NCBI RefSeq assembly: GCF_020882245.1
Contig: NC_083597.1
Coordinates: 15,162,581 to 15,226,580, forward strand
DNA from: Rhopalosiphum padi
Lineage: Eukaryota; Arthropoda; Insecta; Hemiptera; Aphididae
Length of the DNA stretch: 64,000 bases
Direction: 5' to 3'
The notes beneath the pieces were generated by a model, which saw only the letters and a program-made list of their open reading frames with translations, ran no database searches and had not been told where the DNA came from. This document shows, piece by piece, positions 1 through 12,404 of this stretch. Numbering within the stretch: the first letter of the stretch is position 1; each line of letters begins with the position of its first letter. A program made the translations under genes and the position numbers.

Positions 1-95
1 AAGTGGAGCACCTAACCACCTTTAAAATCAATTCTTCTTTTGCTTATTTCTATAGTAATAATAGTATATTTTATGTTTTTTTTTTTTTTTTTTAG

Positions 96-1036
96 AAATC
101 CAAGCCAGTCTCAGATTTTAGGAATACACTTTGATATGGCATTGAAAAGTGATCTAAAATACTTAAATATAAATTCAACATATAATACAACTATTAAACA
201 AAATTATAGACAAATGGAATCAGCATTTTGGTCAGAATATTTACCTACTGTTATTGGTATTATTGTACCAACATATCCTCCAACCACAGAGGTAAGTGAT
301 TTTTAATATGTGCTTTGGGATTGCTCTATTTTTTTTTTTTTTACATGTCTAGTTTTTCAAATATATTGAAGAAATATAACCATGACCTTTTTTTTTATGA
401 TAAATCCTTAAACATTTTTGTGTTTGCACTAGTTTTACCTAGAATCGTTTAAAATTGAATTATTTGTTATTGCTTCCAAGTTTAAATACCTTATTTGGTG
501 TTCTTTAGTGACTGGCCCTACTATCCATATAAATAATTAATTAGTATATACCGGATTATTTTATATTTATTTATAATTATTCTTTTAAATATAGTTTTGG
601 TGGGAACCTAAAACTCCAATTCAAGTGGCATTCTGGGGTCTATCTGGCCTCAATATGATTTTAATTGCTCTGACAGTAATACTTTGCATATTGTGGTGTA
701 ATGCAAAAAAGTAAGTTTATTAATTATACTTTATTGAATTAATTTGAACATGTAAATAAAATGTTTATTTAATTTTTTTTTAGAACTAAAGATCGTTATT
801 ATAATGGTGATGTATTAGTTGTTAGAGAAGAACCAATGGCAATGAGCCATCAAGGCATTGATAATCGTAGTGTGACCAGTAATATTTATGAATATCATGA
901 TGCCCCTATTAAGACGTTACATGCTTCACCCAAGAAAACAGCATCTGCTAGTACTTTAAGAACAAACAGTGCAGCTTCTATGCGAGATCATCCCATGGCC
1001 ATAAATGAAAAACCAGTACCACAAACTCAGGTTTAA
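96..1036 (+). CDS. Gli: Gliotactin-like protein, C-terminal part (3 exons, 5' end outside window)
   Basis: Three exons joined by consensus GT-AG introns: 96-291, 595-710 and 784-1036 (TAA). The first encodes the end of a cholinesterase-like ectodomain (YRQMESAFWSEYLPTVIG, then PTYPPTTE). The second begins FWWEPKTP and holds the single membrane segment (about GLNMILIALTVILCILW). The third is a cytoplasmic tail beginning TKDRYYNGDVLVV, with tyrosines (SNIYEYHDAP) and the C-terminal sequence PQTQV, a class I PDZ ligand (T-x-V). This layout of catalytically dead esterase ectodomain, one TM helix and PDZ tail fits gliotactin, a neuroligin relative at tricellular and septate junctions that binds Discs large. 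Splice phases agree: the 291/595 junction falls between codons and 710/784 splits a Lys codon. A neuroligin is the main alternative; the FWWEPKTP juxtamembrane sequence and short tyrosine-rich tail favour gliotactin. The ectodomain bulk lies upstream of the window. Confidence 0.8.
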
Positions 1037-4000
1037 ACTTTAAACTATTATTGATTTTATAATAGTTTATTAATGTTGTATTTTTAAATATTTTATATTG
1101 AGCTAAATTTGTTGAGAATTCAGCCCTTTTAGATATGTAGGGATACTTCTATGATTCCGTCCATTGTTTTGGTTCTCATTCAATATGCTATTTAATATGA
1201 ATATTTATTATTTTATCTACCGTAATTGTTGATTTAATATGCTACCTACAAAAAAAAAAAATTATCTTTATAATGAGGTATTTCTACTTTGTCAATTTTT
1301 TTTATTAATAGTTTGTGTTATATATATGTATTTCTTAAAGCTTTAAAGAATGATTCAAATACATTTTCCGTAGGTTGTACTGAGTGTTTCACTGTTCCTG
1401 AAGTGGGGACTTTAATATGTCAGTACATGTTTTAATGTTATATTAGTTTTTGACATGTTTCCAAGGTGTTAGTTATTGGGTTAATGAAATTTTCCAAATA
1501 AATAATTGTCTTATGAATAAATCCATATTAATTTAAAGTTGAGTATTCACGCCTCTTATTGGAATATATAGAAATACCTTGTACATATTCATTTGAAATG
1601 ATTTGTGGTTAGGTATTTTTATCTTGCTTTTCTTCTTTGAAAAACGTCTTTCTAAAATACCACAATGCTTGCAACATAAGCCTAAAATCCATAGTCTTTG
1701 AAATTGTTATCCATAATTTTGATTATTTACCATCTTGTCTCAATTCAAACTATCTTCATCTTAGTCTAGCTTGCAATCTCTAAGACATAATCTTTTGTGA
1801 ATATATTTTATTTTACTTTGGAACAAAGATTCATGTATTTGCATAATTATGCCAGGATCTTCCATTTTTTCACGATTTTTAAATTCAGTTACTGCTACGT
1901 CTCAACATAAATTGTACCAGTCGATTATAGTTGGTCTTGATATTTTTATAAACACCTTGGCTTGCATTATCTTTATTTGAAATACCCAATATCAAAAAAG
2001 TTCTACAATATCACACACATTTAAACCATTATTATATTTTCTATTTCAATTATGCTATTTGTATCCCTAAAGGTAAAAAAGGTATTTCTTTTGTATATTG
2101 AATGAAATATTTGGCACCCTATTTTAGTACATCGCAAAAATATGTTTTTTCAAATGTTTCTTTTTGAATTTGTTTCCTACTATTTTTAAAAACTTCTTTC
2201 TATTCACCACCAAAAATTGTTTGGTTTTTAATTTTAGTAGATGTTTTTTCATTAGATAATAAATTATGGTTTTTTAAAATACGTACACACATTTCTTTAT
2301 TTTGAGTGATTTGTTGATACAATTAATAGTTGAAACATTCATACTAACAATTAAGAAGTAATAATTATATAATAACACAAATAATCACAGTCAAACTACA
2401 TATAATCAATATGACTCACAAATACTTACTTATTAATTTAATTTATGTTTTAATAACCTTAATTTTAATTTAAAAATAATAAAGTTTATGTAGGTATATA
2501 GAGTAGATAGCATATTAAACTGCCAAATCTACAATAGATAGCATAATATTGAATGAGTACCATTGTTTTTTGTTAGTGAAAAATAAGTTATTTTGTTATG
2601 GTAGATTTATGTTTTTTTTAGGTGCCTTCTCTATTAAGTAGCTATATTCCATGTATACCATTATTCCGTCCAATTCAATTGTTCTATACATTAGAATTTT
2701 TATTAGTAAACTATCCGTCCAGGAATATATTCAAATATTTTGTTTGAGGTATTAAATATATTTATATTAAGTTTAAACAAGTTTATTTTAATTACATATT
2801 AATTTTTATTTATGACACATTGTGATGCACGATACTTAAAATTTTACATAAACATTTATTTTTAAAAATAATTTGACTATGTCTTAAAATATTACATTAT
2901 TGTGTTTTCTAACTTAAACCAAAATACATTTTTATTTATTAATTTTTATTGAAATATGTGTGAATTATGCTCACTAATTACTGAATAAATAAATAATTTA
3001 ATAAATGTTATGTTCACGATCAATTAATTGATTTTATTGTTGTAAGCATAAAGAAATACAATTATTAAAGTAATAGTAATAAATTAAAATTTATGTGATA
3101 TATATAAATTATAAACCTACAGGTTGGCTCTCAAAAACAAATTTAACTTTTTCATTAATGTAACTTTAAAAAGAAAACATTTTAGTTATTAGTAGTGTTT
3201 TTAAGTCACGGAATACATCATTGTTTGTTAACATTTTTGAGCTTTTTTAATCAGTTCTGTATATAAATCACATAATTCTAATTTTTATTTTATTATACAC
3301 TTTTATTAAGTATTTAATTGCTTAAATATTTATTTTCTATTTATTTTCTAAATGTTTTATCAATGTTAAAATCTTGAAAACATATTTTTGTAACATATCT
3401 TAGTCATTTAATTAAATATTTTTAATAATAAAACAAATAACATTCAATTCAGACATTAATACATTGGTATAAAAATTTGAATTATTAAAATTTTATTGTT
3501 TTTTAAAAATGATATCAGTTATAGAATTATAAATAATGCTGTAAGCAGAATAACTATTTGTACCTTTAAGGTTTTAATATTTAGTATATTGACCAATATT
3601 TAAACTATTATTTGTTACCAAAAATATGTATAGAAATTGAAAACAAAGAAATATTAAAGTTGATAGTAAGATCTCATATGAAATTATAATATTATAAGTT
3701 ATTAGTATCTTGGTTTTGTATAAAAAAAATATAAAAATAATAGTTAATGTTTTTCAGATTAGTATTTAATGTTCAATTACTTGTTTTAACAAGGAATAAT
3801 TAATATATTGTGATTAAAGTGATTTTGATTATTGTAGTTATGACAATATGATTTTCAATTAATTGTATTCAATGAAAAATATAACAGAGTTCATTGTAAA
3901 ACAATAAATAGATTTTACTTAAGTGGTTATATAAAAACATTCTATTTTAATTTTTAGTGAATGTATTTAGAAGGATTTATTTCATCATCACTTATATTAG

Positions 4001-5340
4001 TTTATATTTTTATACTCATTGAAAAGTTATTTAACATCCATTATGATATAATTACAAATAGAATTATTATTTAACTAATTATTTATTTAAATTAATGTTG
4101 TATAATTAATGCCGATCTATTATAATTAAGCATGGACCATCAATATAAGTTTTATGTTATTAAATATGGACAACATGTCAGTTAAAATGACTATAGTCTT
4201 CGAGTTTTTATTTCTAAAAATTTAAATTTCATCAAAAAACTATAGTATGTATATGTTTTTAAATTTAGTGTCGCATGTATTTATTATAGTAAATATGATT
4301 TGGATAGCTCTTTCATTTCCATCAAATACAAATTAAATATTAAGTTTGTTTTTAATTTTTATCATTTAATAAGTAATATTTTTGTATAAACGATCTGATA
4401 TTTTTTTATTAAATCTATATAATATAATTTATGTAAAAATAATATTTTTTTATTTTTTGATTATATAAATTATTTTGTAGTGCTACGTCTTTATTTATGA
4501 AATGTATGTTTGATCAAATTAATTTTTAAAAAATATTTTCCAAACAAAGAATGATTGTAATGTGTTCAATAGTTATAGTATTAATAATTTAAAATTTTTT
4601 TGAAAGAAATAATTTTATAAAGTATTTTGTTTTATATTTATATTTTCATTTTATTAAAAAGTATTTTTTATATGCATTATTTTATAACTAATTAATTAAA
4701 GGATAGTTATTTTTATATAATGATAAAAAAATATCACTTTTTTGAATACATGTATTTATGTCATTTAATTTTTTATAAAATGACATGTATTATAATATAC
4801 ATAATACATATATTAATACATTTTTAGTAATTATTGTTTGGAAGTTCTTAATAATTCATTGGAAATACCTATGATTTGATTAACATTGTTTGCCTATTGA
4901 CAGTCGTTTCAATATTATAAAATATGTTTATAGTGAGAACAATGTGTATTTAATGTGAGCAAATTAGTTCTGTCTCAGTGTTTATGGTATGTATTATATG
5001 GCTTATATTTTAGCCATTGCCTATAAGGAAATTGACTATTTGCTAAGAAAAGCCTATGTAAGTGTTAGAGATGCAGTTTGTACGTTTTCTAACTTAGGAG
5101 GACAAACAAACTCATACAAATAGAGAAAGGCTGAGCTACTTTAATCATATTGGTAATGGGACCTCGTGTAATGTGATGCAAAGTTATTGAATGCTATAAG
5201 CTATTCTAATTTAACATAATGTTTTCTGATGATCAATAGACTGTTAGGTGCCGGCTTATGAATTTATGATTCACTGCATTCACAACAATATATTTTATAT
5301 AATGTACACAATAAAACATTATTTCATAATTAGAATTGTG
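1037..5340. other. AT-rich 3' flank and intergenic DNA
   Basis: No reading frame with recognisable protein content on either strand. The first 0.5-1 kb is probably gliotactin 3' UTR. The remainder is low-complexity A/T sequence with no RNA gene or intact mobile element that I can identify. Confidence 0.6.
1497..1521 (+). promoter_or_regulatory. Candidate poly(A) signals of the gliotactin-like gene
   Basis: Two AATAAA hexamers at 1497-1502 and 1516-1521, about 460 bp after the stop codon at 1034-1036, in the right orientation for this gene. In such AT-rich DNA the hexamer is common by chance, so this is only a candidate 3' end. Confidence 0.3.
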
Positions 5341-5359
5341 TATTAATGTTTTAGATTTA

Positions 5360-5480
5360 TCAATCATCACCTTTTGGGGCAATTAAATAGTTTTGCTTTA
5401 AAAATGCGATTTTCAATTTTAGGGGTGAATTCTGGTTGCAAATAGAATTTACGGTACTTTAGACTTTTAGAGTAATGTTT
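5360..5480. repeat. Dispersed repeat, copy 1 (related to 17385-17480)
   Basis: A block starting tcatcaccttttgg at about 5363 and running to acggtactttag shares its beginning, order and ending with a block at 17387-17475 (tcatcaccttttga to tggtactttggg), with small indels between. Both copies are on the same strand. No coding capacity. Probably fragments of an uncharacterised dispersed repeat. Confidence 0.5.
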
Positions 5481-5543
5481 CCTAAAATTTTTTTTATTAT
5501 ACTTTGATTAATTATATTATTAAAAATTATTTAAAAAAAAAAA

Positions 5544-5608
5544 AAGGTTTCATGAAACATAAACTATTTCTCAAGGGTACTGTGGTTGTAAAAGTTTGGA
5601 AACCGCTG
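5544..5608. mobile_element. Right end of an hAT-like MITE
   Basis: The sequence ends gtttggaaaccgctg at 5608; read from the other strand it starts CAGCGGTTTCCAAAC followed by the complement of a gtactgtgg motif. This matches the CAGnGGTTnnCAAAC type of hAT terminal repeat. I could not find a matching left end nearby, so it is a truncated copy. Confidence 0.4.
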
Positions 5609-5959
5609 CTTTAAAGCATCAAAAGTAAAAAATTGGAAAAAAATAATTAAGAATAAACAAACATTTTTATTCCAAACCAATTTTTGACAAAATTAATTTT
5701 TTCATTTTAGTATGATTCAAAAAAGAATAACCACTAACTTTTGAAGTTTTCACCAAATGTTTATATTATCATTTTCTATACATGCTATTATACATGGTAT
5801 TTTCATAATATTCTGACCATTTTTTGATTATTTATAAACCATAATTTTTTTTTAATTGTCAATAAAAATGTATTACGTCTTCTCTGATATTTCCCTGAGT
5901 TGACACATTCATAAGAAATGTAATATATACTAAATTATTGTCCGCATTATCCACATAAT

Positions 5960-6198
5960 TTTTTTTTTTTTTTTTTCGTATGGCGTATTCAGTTCGGGAG
6001 TAAGCCCGGCGCCTGATTGGCAGAATTTTTAATGGGGCACCCGTAGGTTTCTGCCATGCCCCGGGGTGGGGGGATGGCAGCACTTGTTCTCCGGACACCG
6101 TGACTTACCCGGAGAAAAATGCCGCCCAGTGGCCGAGGATCGAACCGGATCCAGCTGCTCCGCAGCCGACGAATTAGACCGCTCGGCCACCCCGTCCC
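5960..6198 (-). mobile_element. tRNA-derived SINE with target-site duplication
   Basis: On the minus strand the element starts with a tRNA-like head carrying an A box (TGGCCGAGCGG, 6179-6189) and, about 33 bp later, a B box (GGTTCGATCC, 6137-6146), the two halves of an internal RNA polymerase III promoter. A tRNA-unrelated, GC-rich body follows, then an A-rich tail (poly-T on the plus strand, about 5960-5976). It is flanked by an 11-bp duplication, atccacataat, at 5949-5959 and 6199-6209, as left by LINE-driven target-primed insertion. The head is closest in style to a Leu/Ser tRNA with a long variable arm. Its GC content stands out sharply from the surrounding DNA. It is a dispersed element and not a functional tRNA gene. 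Confidence 0.85.
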
Positions 6199-6219
6199 AT
6201 CCACATAATAAACATATGA

Positions 6220-6330
6220 GTCCCTGGCCTGTTGTATACCGTATACTAGTAATATATTATCATATGTTTATCCACATAATAAACATATGATAATATATTA
6301 CTAGTATACGGTATACAACAGGCCAGGGAC
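6220..6330. repeat. Perfect 52-bp inverted repeat with 7-nt loop
   Basis: 6220-6271 is the exact reverse complement of 6279-6330, separated by ccacata. The left arm begins gtccctggcctg and the right arm ends caggccagggac. The same stretch also contains a 21-bp direct repeat (6199-6219 and 6270-6290) that includes the SINE target site. The right arm runs a few bases into the adjacent MITE, so the inverted copy was made after that MITE inserted. Transcribed RNA would form a very stable hairpin. Confidence 0.9.
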
Positions 6331-6510
6331 GTATTTAGAAATGTCTTTTTTTTGGGGGGGGGGAGGGAGCACAACAAACAAAAAGTTCAAATTTGCGTAC
6401 ATGGGGCGTAGAGTTGTAAAATATCTCATATAATAAAAATAAGTATAAAATACGGTGAATGGGGGGGGGGGGGCACGGGCCCCATGGGTTCTCCCTTAAA
6501 TACGCCTCTG
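6324..6510. mobile_element. hAT/P-type MITE with 8-bp target duplication
   Basis: A 187-bp non-coding element with imperfect terminal inverted repeats: left CAGGGACGTATTTA and, read from the right end, CAGAGGCGTATTTA. Flanking 8-mers caacaggc (6316-6323) and taacaggc (6511-6518) match at 7 of 8 positions. The interior contains two G-runs. A related element with the same TIR style lies at 33495-33719. No transposase, so it depended on a partner element. Confidence 0.8.
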
Positions 6511-6518
6511 TAACAGGC

Positions 6519-7915
6519 ACAATTTTTTTTTATATGCATTTAAAATTCAAATGGTTATTTTATAACAATTTTAAAAATTACTATTTACAAGTAGAAAAAA
6601 TGTAGAAAAAACTTATAAAATCTTTAATTTTTTAAGTTAAGGGTTGAAAATGTATTATTATTAATAATGTATTTAAAATGTATTATTTTATTACCGTTGG
6701 ATATTTATCAGTCTAATTGTTTTGTTGCACACAATATCAATATATTGTATAGAGGAAAAATCGGAGTGTGTTATTATTATTGTAAAAAAAAGTTTAAATG
6801 TGAATAATTAACAATCAAAAAGTATAATTTTAGTAAATTTTAAAAGTATATTTTTTGAATCATGCCAAATAGTGTCGTATTAGTTATCAGTAACTAAGTA
6901 AGTATGAATTATTTATCAGTGATGATTTATTATCATTATATAGTTTTTTTTAATTGAATGTTTATCTTTTAGAGTTATAAATTATTCTGGTCATGCCAAA
7001 AGTCTATGTTATTTTGTTGTTGTTTATGTTTTTTATTTGTGTTAAATTTACGTAGAGTGACAAGGACAAAATAATTTATACTTATTTTTTGCATTATGTA
7101 GAGGATAAAGTTTTTTTACATAGTTTATTTTAATGTTGAGCAGACTTTGGATAGGTCAGGACATTATTAGCCAAGTTAAGACCAGCTAGTCTATGGCTGT
7201 CTGTGATTTCATATTTCTTATTTTTTCTATGATGAATTTGTGTGTAAAAACGAACTGTTGAACGGTAATCATATAATATTTTGTGTTGTACGTAAAGTTG
7301 TCTCGTATAGGTACGTTATTTTATATTATAATTTTAGTCGAGTTACGTAGTTGTTCGTTATACTGCTGTTATTTATGAATTCAAACGGTGATACAAACAT
7401 TCATCAATATTAGTACTTATAATGATATAAAAACTAAAAAATTGATGTTCTTGGGATCTCTTCTTGTTTGATTTATTTGTTTTTAGTTCCTCTAAAGTAA
7501 TTAATGTTACATACTACATAATATTAGCGATAAACATAAAAGTATAAATTAATTTATTTTAGAGATAAAATGTACAGTTTCTGTTATCTATATGAATAAA
7601 AATAATAAAAATAAATTCCATTAAAATATTTGAAATAAATAAATCTATGTGTTATTAGAGTAGTATATTATTCAAGTATAATGCATATTTCTGTATGACT
7701 TTAGACGAATTGCAAAAAAAATATGTCGTGTATTTTAAAATATTTCCCGTATTACTAACCTACAGAAGTAAAAAAAAGTATTAATTTTTCTATATAATTA
7801 GTGTAATATATAAAATACTTGATCATGTATTTATTTTAAATACTAAAGCTATAGACGCAAATTAATTTTTTTAAAACAATTTACTTTTAATTTTATGTAT
7901 TTGTATGTTCACAGG
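6519..7915. other. AT-rich intergenic stretch
   Basis: No coding region, RNA gene or bounded repeat that I can support on either strand. Confidence 0.5.
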
Positions 7916-7920
7916 ACTTA

Positions 7921-8213
7921 TCAGCAGGTAGATTTTAAAAATTTAAAGAGGAATATCCCACTCAACACCATTTATTTTTTCCACGTATACAAACCTTTAT
8001 TTTTTTCAAAATTAATTTGATTTTGTGTTACACGGAAAAATAAATAGTGTTGAAGTCGATGTTTCTGTTTGAACTCTTAAAATTTCCCTGTTAAAAAGTG
8101 CTGCAAACATACATTATGGTTTTTAAAAATCAGTGTTTTTTGGTGTTACGGGGAAAAAAATTAGCTTGAGCGGGATAGGTACTCCCCCTTGAAATTTTTA
8201 AAATATCTGCTGA
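7921..8213. mobile_element. Fold-back / MITE-like element with long imperfect terminal inverted repeats
   Basis: The left arm, from tcagcaggtagattttaaaa (7921) through a cccactcaa motif to about 7990, is mirrored by the right arm ending in taaaatatctgctga (8212), which read in reverse begins tcagcagatatttt and includes cccgctcaa. An internal segment near 8075-8110 repeats part of the right arm (ttaaaaagtgctgc against tgaaaagtgctgtg just after 8209). No coding capacity. No clear target-site duplication was seen, so the boundaries are approximate. Confidence 0.6.
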
Positions 8214-8794
8214 AAAGTGCTGTGAAAATGTAAATACATACTACTCAATACTCATATTGGTTTACTAGATTTATTAAAAATTTTACCCATATTAATTAAA
8301 CCTTAAATACTTATAAATAAAAAATATATTTTCTAATATTTGATATTTATGATTATGTATTTAGATACACAGAAAAATATTCTAATTCAGCTTATGAAAT
8401 AGTTATAAATTTATCATATTATTAATAATAAATAATAATTCAAGTTATGAAATTGGTCATTTATAAATCAAAAGTTTTAACGATTTTATCAACAAATTTA
8501 ATTGATAAAAAAATAATAAGGCTTGTATAAGATATTATAACTGTATGTACCTTGGTATGAATTAATTGTTATAACTTATAAAATTTTCTTATATTTAAAA
8601 TTAAATTATTAACGGGATTAAATTATAGTATTCAACTTTAAACTCGATTAAAAACACATATTATAATCGTCAATTACTTACTTTTAGCTTACGTTAAAAA
8701 GGTTTAGAGTTATGCCTACATTAACTTGTCCAGTGGTTTATTCCCCTTTAATAATTCATCTCCTCACCAGTCATTTTTTTTTTTTAACAAGCTT

Positions 8795-8800
8795 TCAGTC
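8795..8800 (+). promoter_or_regulatory. Candidate initiator upstream of receptor A
   Basis: TCAGTC, the arthropod initiator type, 82 bp before the ATG at 8882. No TATA box at the usual distance. Weak on its own. Confidence 0.2.
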
Positions 8801-8881
8801 GGTCAATTATTGTCAAGTAAAAATATCTTATTTGATTTGTATATTTTTGTTGCCAATAGGCGATTTTTATAAACACCGAAA

Positions 8882-11800
8882 ATGGATTCAAAACATGAAA
8901 AACAATACATTTTCAATATGAACTTGGCAAGAATTATGGGCTTATATCAAATTTTAACTCCAACTTCCACTAAAATTTGTGGCTACAACATATATCACAC
9001 TGTTATTGTGGTTTTTGGATCATTTATGCTCGCCATATCGATGTTGTTTCCAATTGGTTTGCTTTATTTAAGAAATGATATAATTGCGCTTATGTACTAC
9101 ATGGGTTGCATAAGCAATTTTGTATTATCCAGTTACAAAATGGGTAATATTCTTTATTATTCCAAGGATATATGGAAATGCATTGACGTCACAAGCTTTT
9201 ACTTTATTTCATACAAACACTACGATAGAAATGTATTTAAAAAATGGCAAACACGATCTATACGAGTTACTTACTTATATATTGTAATAGCGTTATTCGC
9301 TTTTTTTTGTTGGATTTTTAGTCCATGCGTCATGAATAAATCTATCATTACTATTAGAAATATTGACGGTTCATACAGTAAATACCGAATGAATATTTTT
9401 AATATATATTTAATAGCATCGCATGAAACATATAACACGTATTTTTACATATTTTATATTATTGAAATAATAGTTAGTGTTTGCTATGTATATTTCACTA
9501 TAATATTTGATGTTTTAATGCTTCTGATATGTTTTGCAATATCTTACCAACTGGAAACAATTAGTAATACAATCGAATCATTTGGCTACGAAAAATGTAC
9601 GCAGAATAATATCAGTGCGTATGAGGTTTATTTTTTACTATCTAATACAAATTAATTATAATTATAATTGTTATTATAAAACTATAATTTAGTATAATAC
9701 TCATATAATATTTTTCGAATATATTTGTTGTGATTAATACTATTAATAATTAATTTAAAGATTGTATAATATTGAATAAGGTATTATTTAGTGTATGTGT
9801 ACTCGTATTTATAATAAATGTATAATCTTTACAGGCAATGGTAATTCAATGCAATTAGAGAAGAAATGTGACATAATATACAATGATTTAATAACGATAT
9901 TGGCAGACCACCAAAACGTTATAAAGTGAGCGATATTTTCGCTTATAATTTAAAAATAATTACAAATTATACTTTATGATTCCAATAATCCAAACCAAAC
10001 TACAGCCTTGATTTTTTTAACCCGGAAAATGACGAGTTCAGAAGATTTTCAGCGACATTTATTTCAAATTTAATTAGTTTCTAAGTAATACTCGTTCTTA
10101 TCAATTATTTGTATTGTTTCTAATTTTTACAGAAAGTTAAAGGATTTTTATAACATGTTCCGGTTAGTAACGCTAACTCAAATATTTATAGCTTCAAGTT
10201 CACACGTATTTATTTGGTCTATAGCTGCAATGGTAAGTTGGGAACTATTCTTTAAAAGTATTAATATGATATTTTAAAATTGATCTTGCTAATTCTTTAT
10301 TGTTTCTAAAAAAAATGTAGGTATTAAATATTTCCTAGTAGGTATTATATTTTGTATGTATTTTTGTAATTTTTTTTTTATTTTTAAAGGGATGATGCTT
10401 TTAAAAGGTGAAACTAAGCATATAAATAAATAATATTTTTAGTTATTACAAGATATTGTCGTATAAGTGTACAACAATAAGTTTTTAGAAGAGTAAAATA
10501 TTTTACGAAATAGAGTGATTAAGTTTACAAGTGGGAAATCATAGAACTGATACACCTTTGGCAATGATTAATCGAAACTTTTTTTTTATTTACCAGTTTT
10601 GTTATAAACAGATATTCTGATGTGTTATATCGTGACAAAAAATGGAATTTTTATTTCAAAAGAAAAGTATTAAAGTTTACTATTTTCGCTGCTTTTGAAT
10701 ATTTTTTATTTTGATTTAATGGTTATAAATTTAGAATATTATTTTTTGAGTTGAAATTACAAAAATGTATCATTGATACATTCATCAATGATTAGAGGTG
10801 TTCTATTTTTGTCACGACAAATATTTGTTACGCATCTTTCCATAGTCCATACTTCATTGTTAAATTGTTAAAAGGTCATCTTTTATATAAATAAAATATC
10901 TGTCATAAGAAATCATACAAAATGAGCGCAAATAAACACATATAAACACATATTTATATTTTATATTTTTAGAGCACTGATGGAGGTGATAATGCAGATT
11001 CAATATTGTCATTTAAGCTATTCATTGTACTCCCTCTTATAAATTTTCAATTATTTATGACTTGTAGTTTATTTGGAACTATAAATGAAAAAGTAATTAT
11101 AAAGTTGTATTATTTTTTGAAGTTTGTTTTACTATATCACTATAAAAATGTATTTTATATGTATATATTTGATTTAACATATGTGTTTTAAATTTTAATA
11201 TTTAGAAAGATTCGATCATTTTTGCATTATATAGCAGCAACTGGACTAATATGGATTTAAAAACCAAAAAAATTATTTTGTTTGGTTTGATAATAAATAA
11301 TGCCAACCAGTTAAAAATGAAGTTTACGAATACCAAAATTGTTAACTTGGAAATGTTTAGTCATGTGAGTATAAAAATAAGAACAAATGTATAATGTAAT
11401 ATAATAATTTGTCTTTTTTTAGTATAATTAGGAAAGATTACTAAAAAGTTAGTACTAAAGTTATTACTATCTCATATTATTAGCTAAAAAGCTGTTCATA
11501 TAGCAGTTGAAAATATCGTTTAATATTATAGTTACAAATAATTTTTTTTATCTTTTTGAGGTTCAAATTTTGAAATTATTTTGGTTATTTTTTGTAATTA
11601 TAAAAATATTAATTTTTTAGATTTAAAAATTTCCATCATACGTTTTTTTCAATACACAATTAAATTTTCAAAATATTTAGATTAATTGTATTTTATTATT
11701 AAGCTGTTTATGTTGAGAAATTATTTACACTATTTTATATGGTAAATCGTCATTGTCTTTATAAGTTAAAATTTATATATATTTTTTATTTTTTAACAAA

Positions 11801-12404
11801 AATGAGTTAAATCTATCGAATAAAGAAATTTATAATAATGATTTAAATATAATAATATGTAAAACATAAACAATCATTAGAAATAGATTCTGATTTTTCA
11901 TTTTGTGCCGTTCATTATGTACGATATAGGTATAATAATTTATAATTTAATTAAAATTCAATTCATCCATTACAATTTATAATGATCTATAACATTCTAT
12001 AAGTCATTGGAAACGTGTTTTTCGTTTTTTTTTTTAAATATTTGAATATTTGAATATTGTAAATTATTTTATTTCATTGCTAATAGATACTGCATAAAAA
12101 TGTTTATCAATATCAAGTACCTATTAGTAAAAATTATATAAATTTTATTATTAAAAATAATAAATATATTACAATACCTATATGTTTATAAAAGCCATAT
12201 TATTATTTTATCAAAAATGTAGCACATTAAGTTTATGATTATAGTTATTTACGTATAAAGATTGTGTTACGTATAATCGTAAATAAGTTGATTTAATAAA
12301 TAAATTGAATTAATATTAATTTTTTTTCTTCACAGACGATGCGTTTTTGTTATTCAATATTTTCAATGCTAATAAATTATAATAATAAAAATAAAATGAA
12401 TTAG
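8882..12404 (+). CDS. Odorant receptor A (insect 7tm_6 family), six exons, 423 aa
   Basis: Exons 8882-9614, 9835-9925, 10133-10232, 10973-11092, 11206-11364 and 12336-12404 (TAG), all GT-AG and phase-consistent. The product is a very hydrophobic protein of about seven membrane segments. The C-terminal half carries the insect odorant receptor pattern: FRLVTLTQIFIASSSHVFIW, then FQLFMTCSLFGTINEK, then IIFALYSSNWTNMD, then FTNTKIVNLEMFSHTM and FCYSIFSML in the last helix. Length is normal for the family. Such receptors form heteromeric odour-gated cation channels with Orco in sensory neurons; the ligand cannot be read from sequence. Exon 1 ends at a|gtgcgt (9614), chosen because it alone gives the phase needed by exon 2 and matches receptor B. 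ATG 8882 (MDSKHEK) is chosen because receptor B also starts MDSK; a second Met lies at 8918. It is followed in tandem by receptor B. Confidence 0.85.

Noticed and set aside
6137..6189. Possible tRNA gene (A and B boxes on the minus strand)
   Set aside because: It continues into an unrelated body and A-tail and has a target-site duplication, so it is the head of a SINE.
9615..9655. Read-through of receptor A exon 1 to the stop at 9655 as a short single-exon protein
   Set aside because: The donor a|gtgcgt at 9614 and five further homologous exons complete a normal-length receptor.
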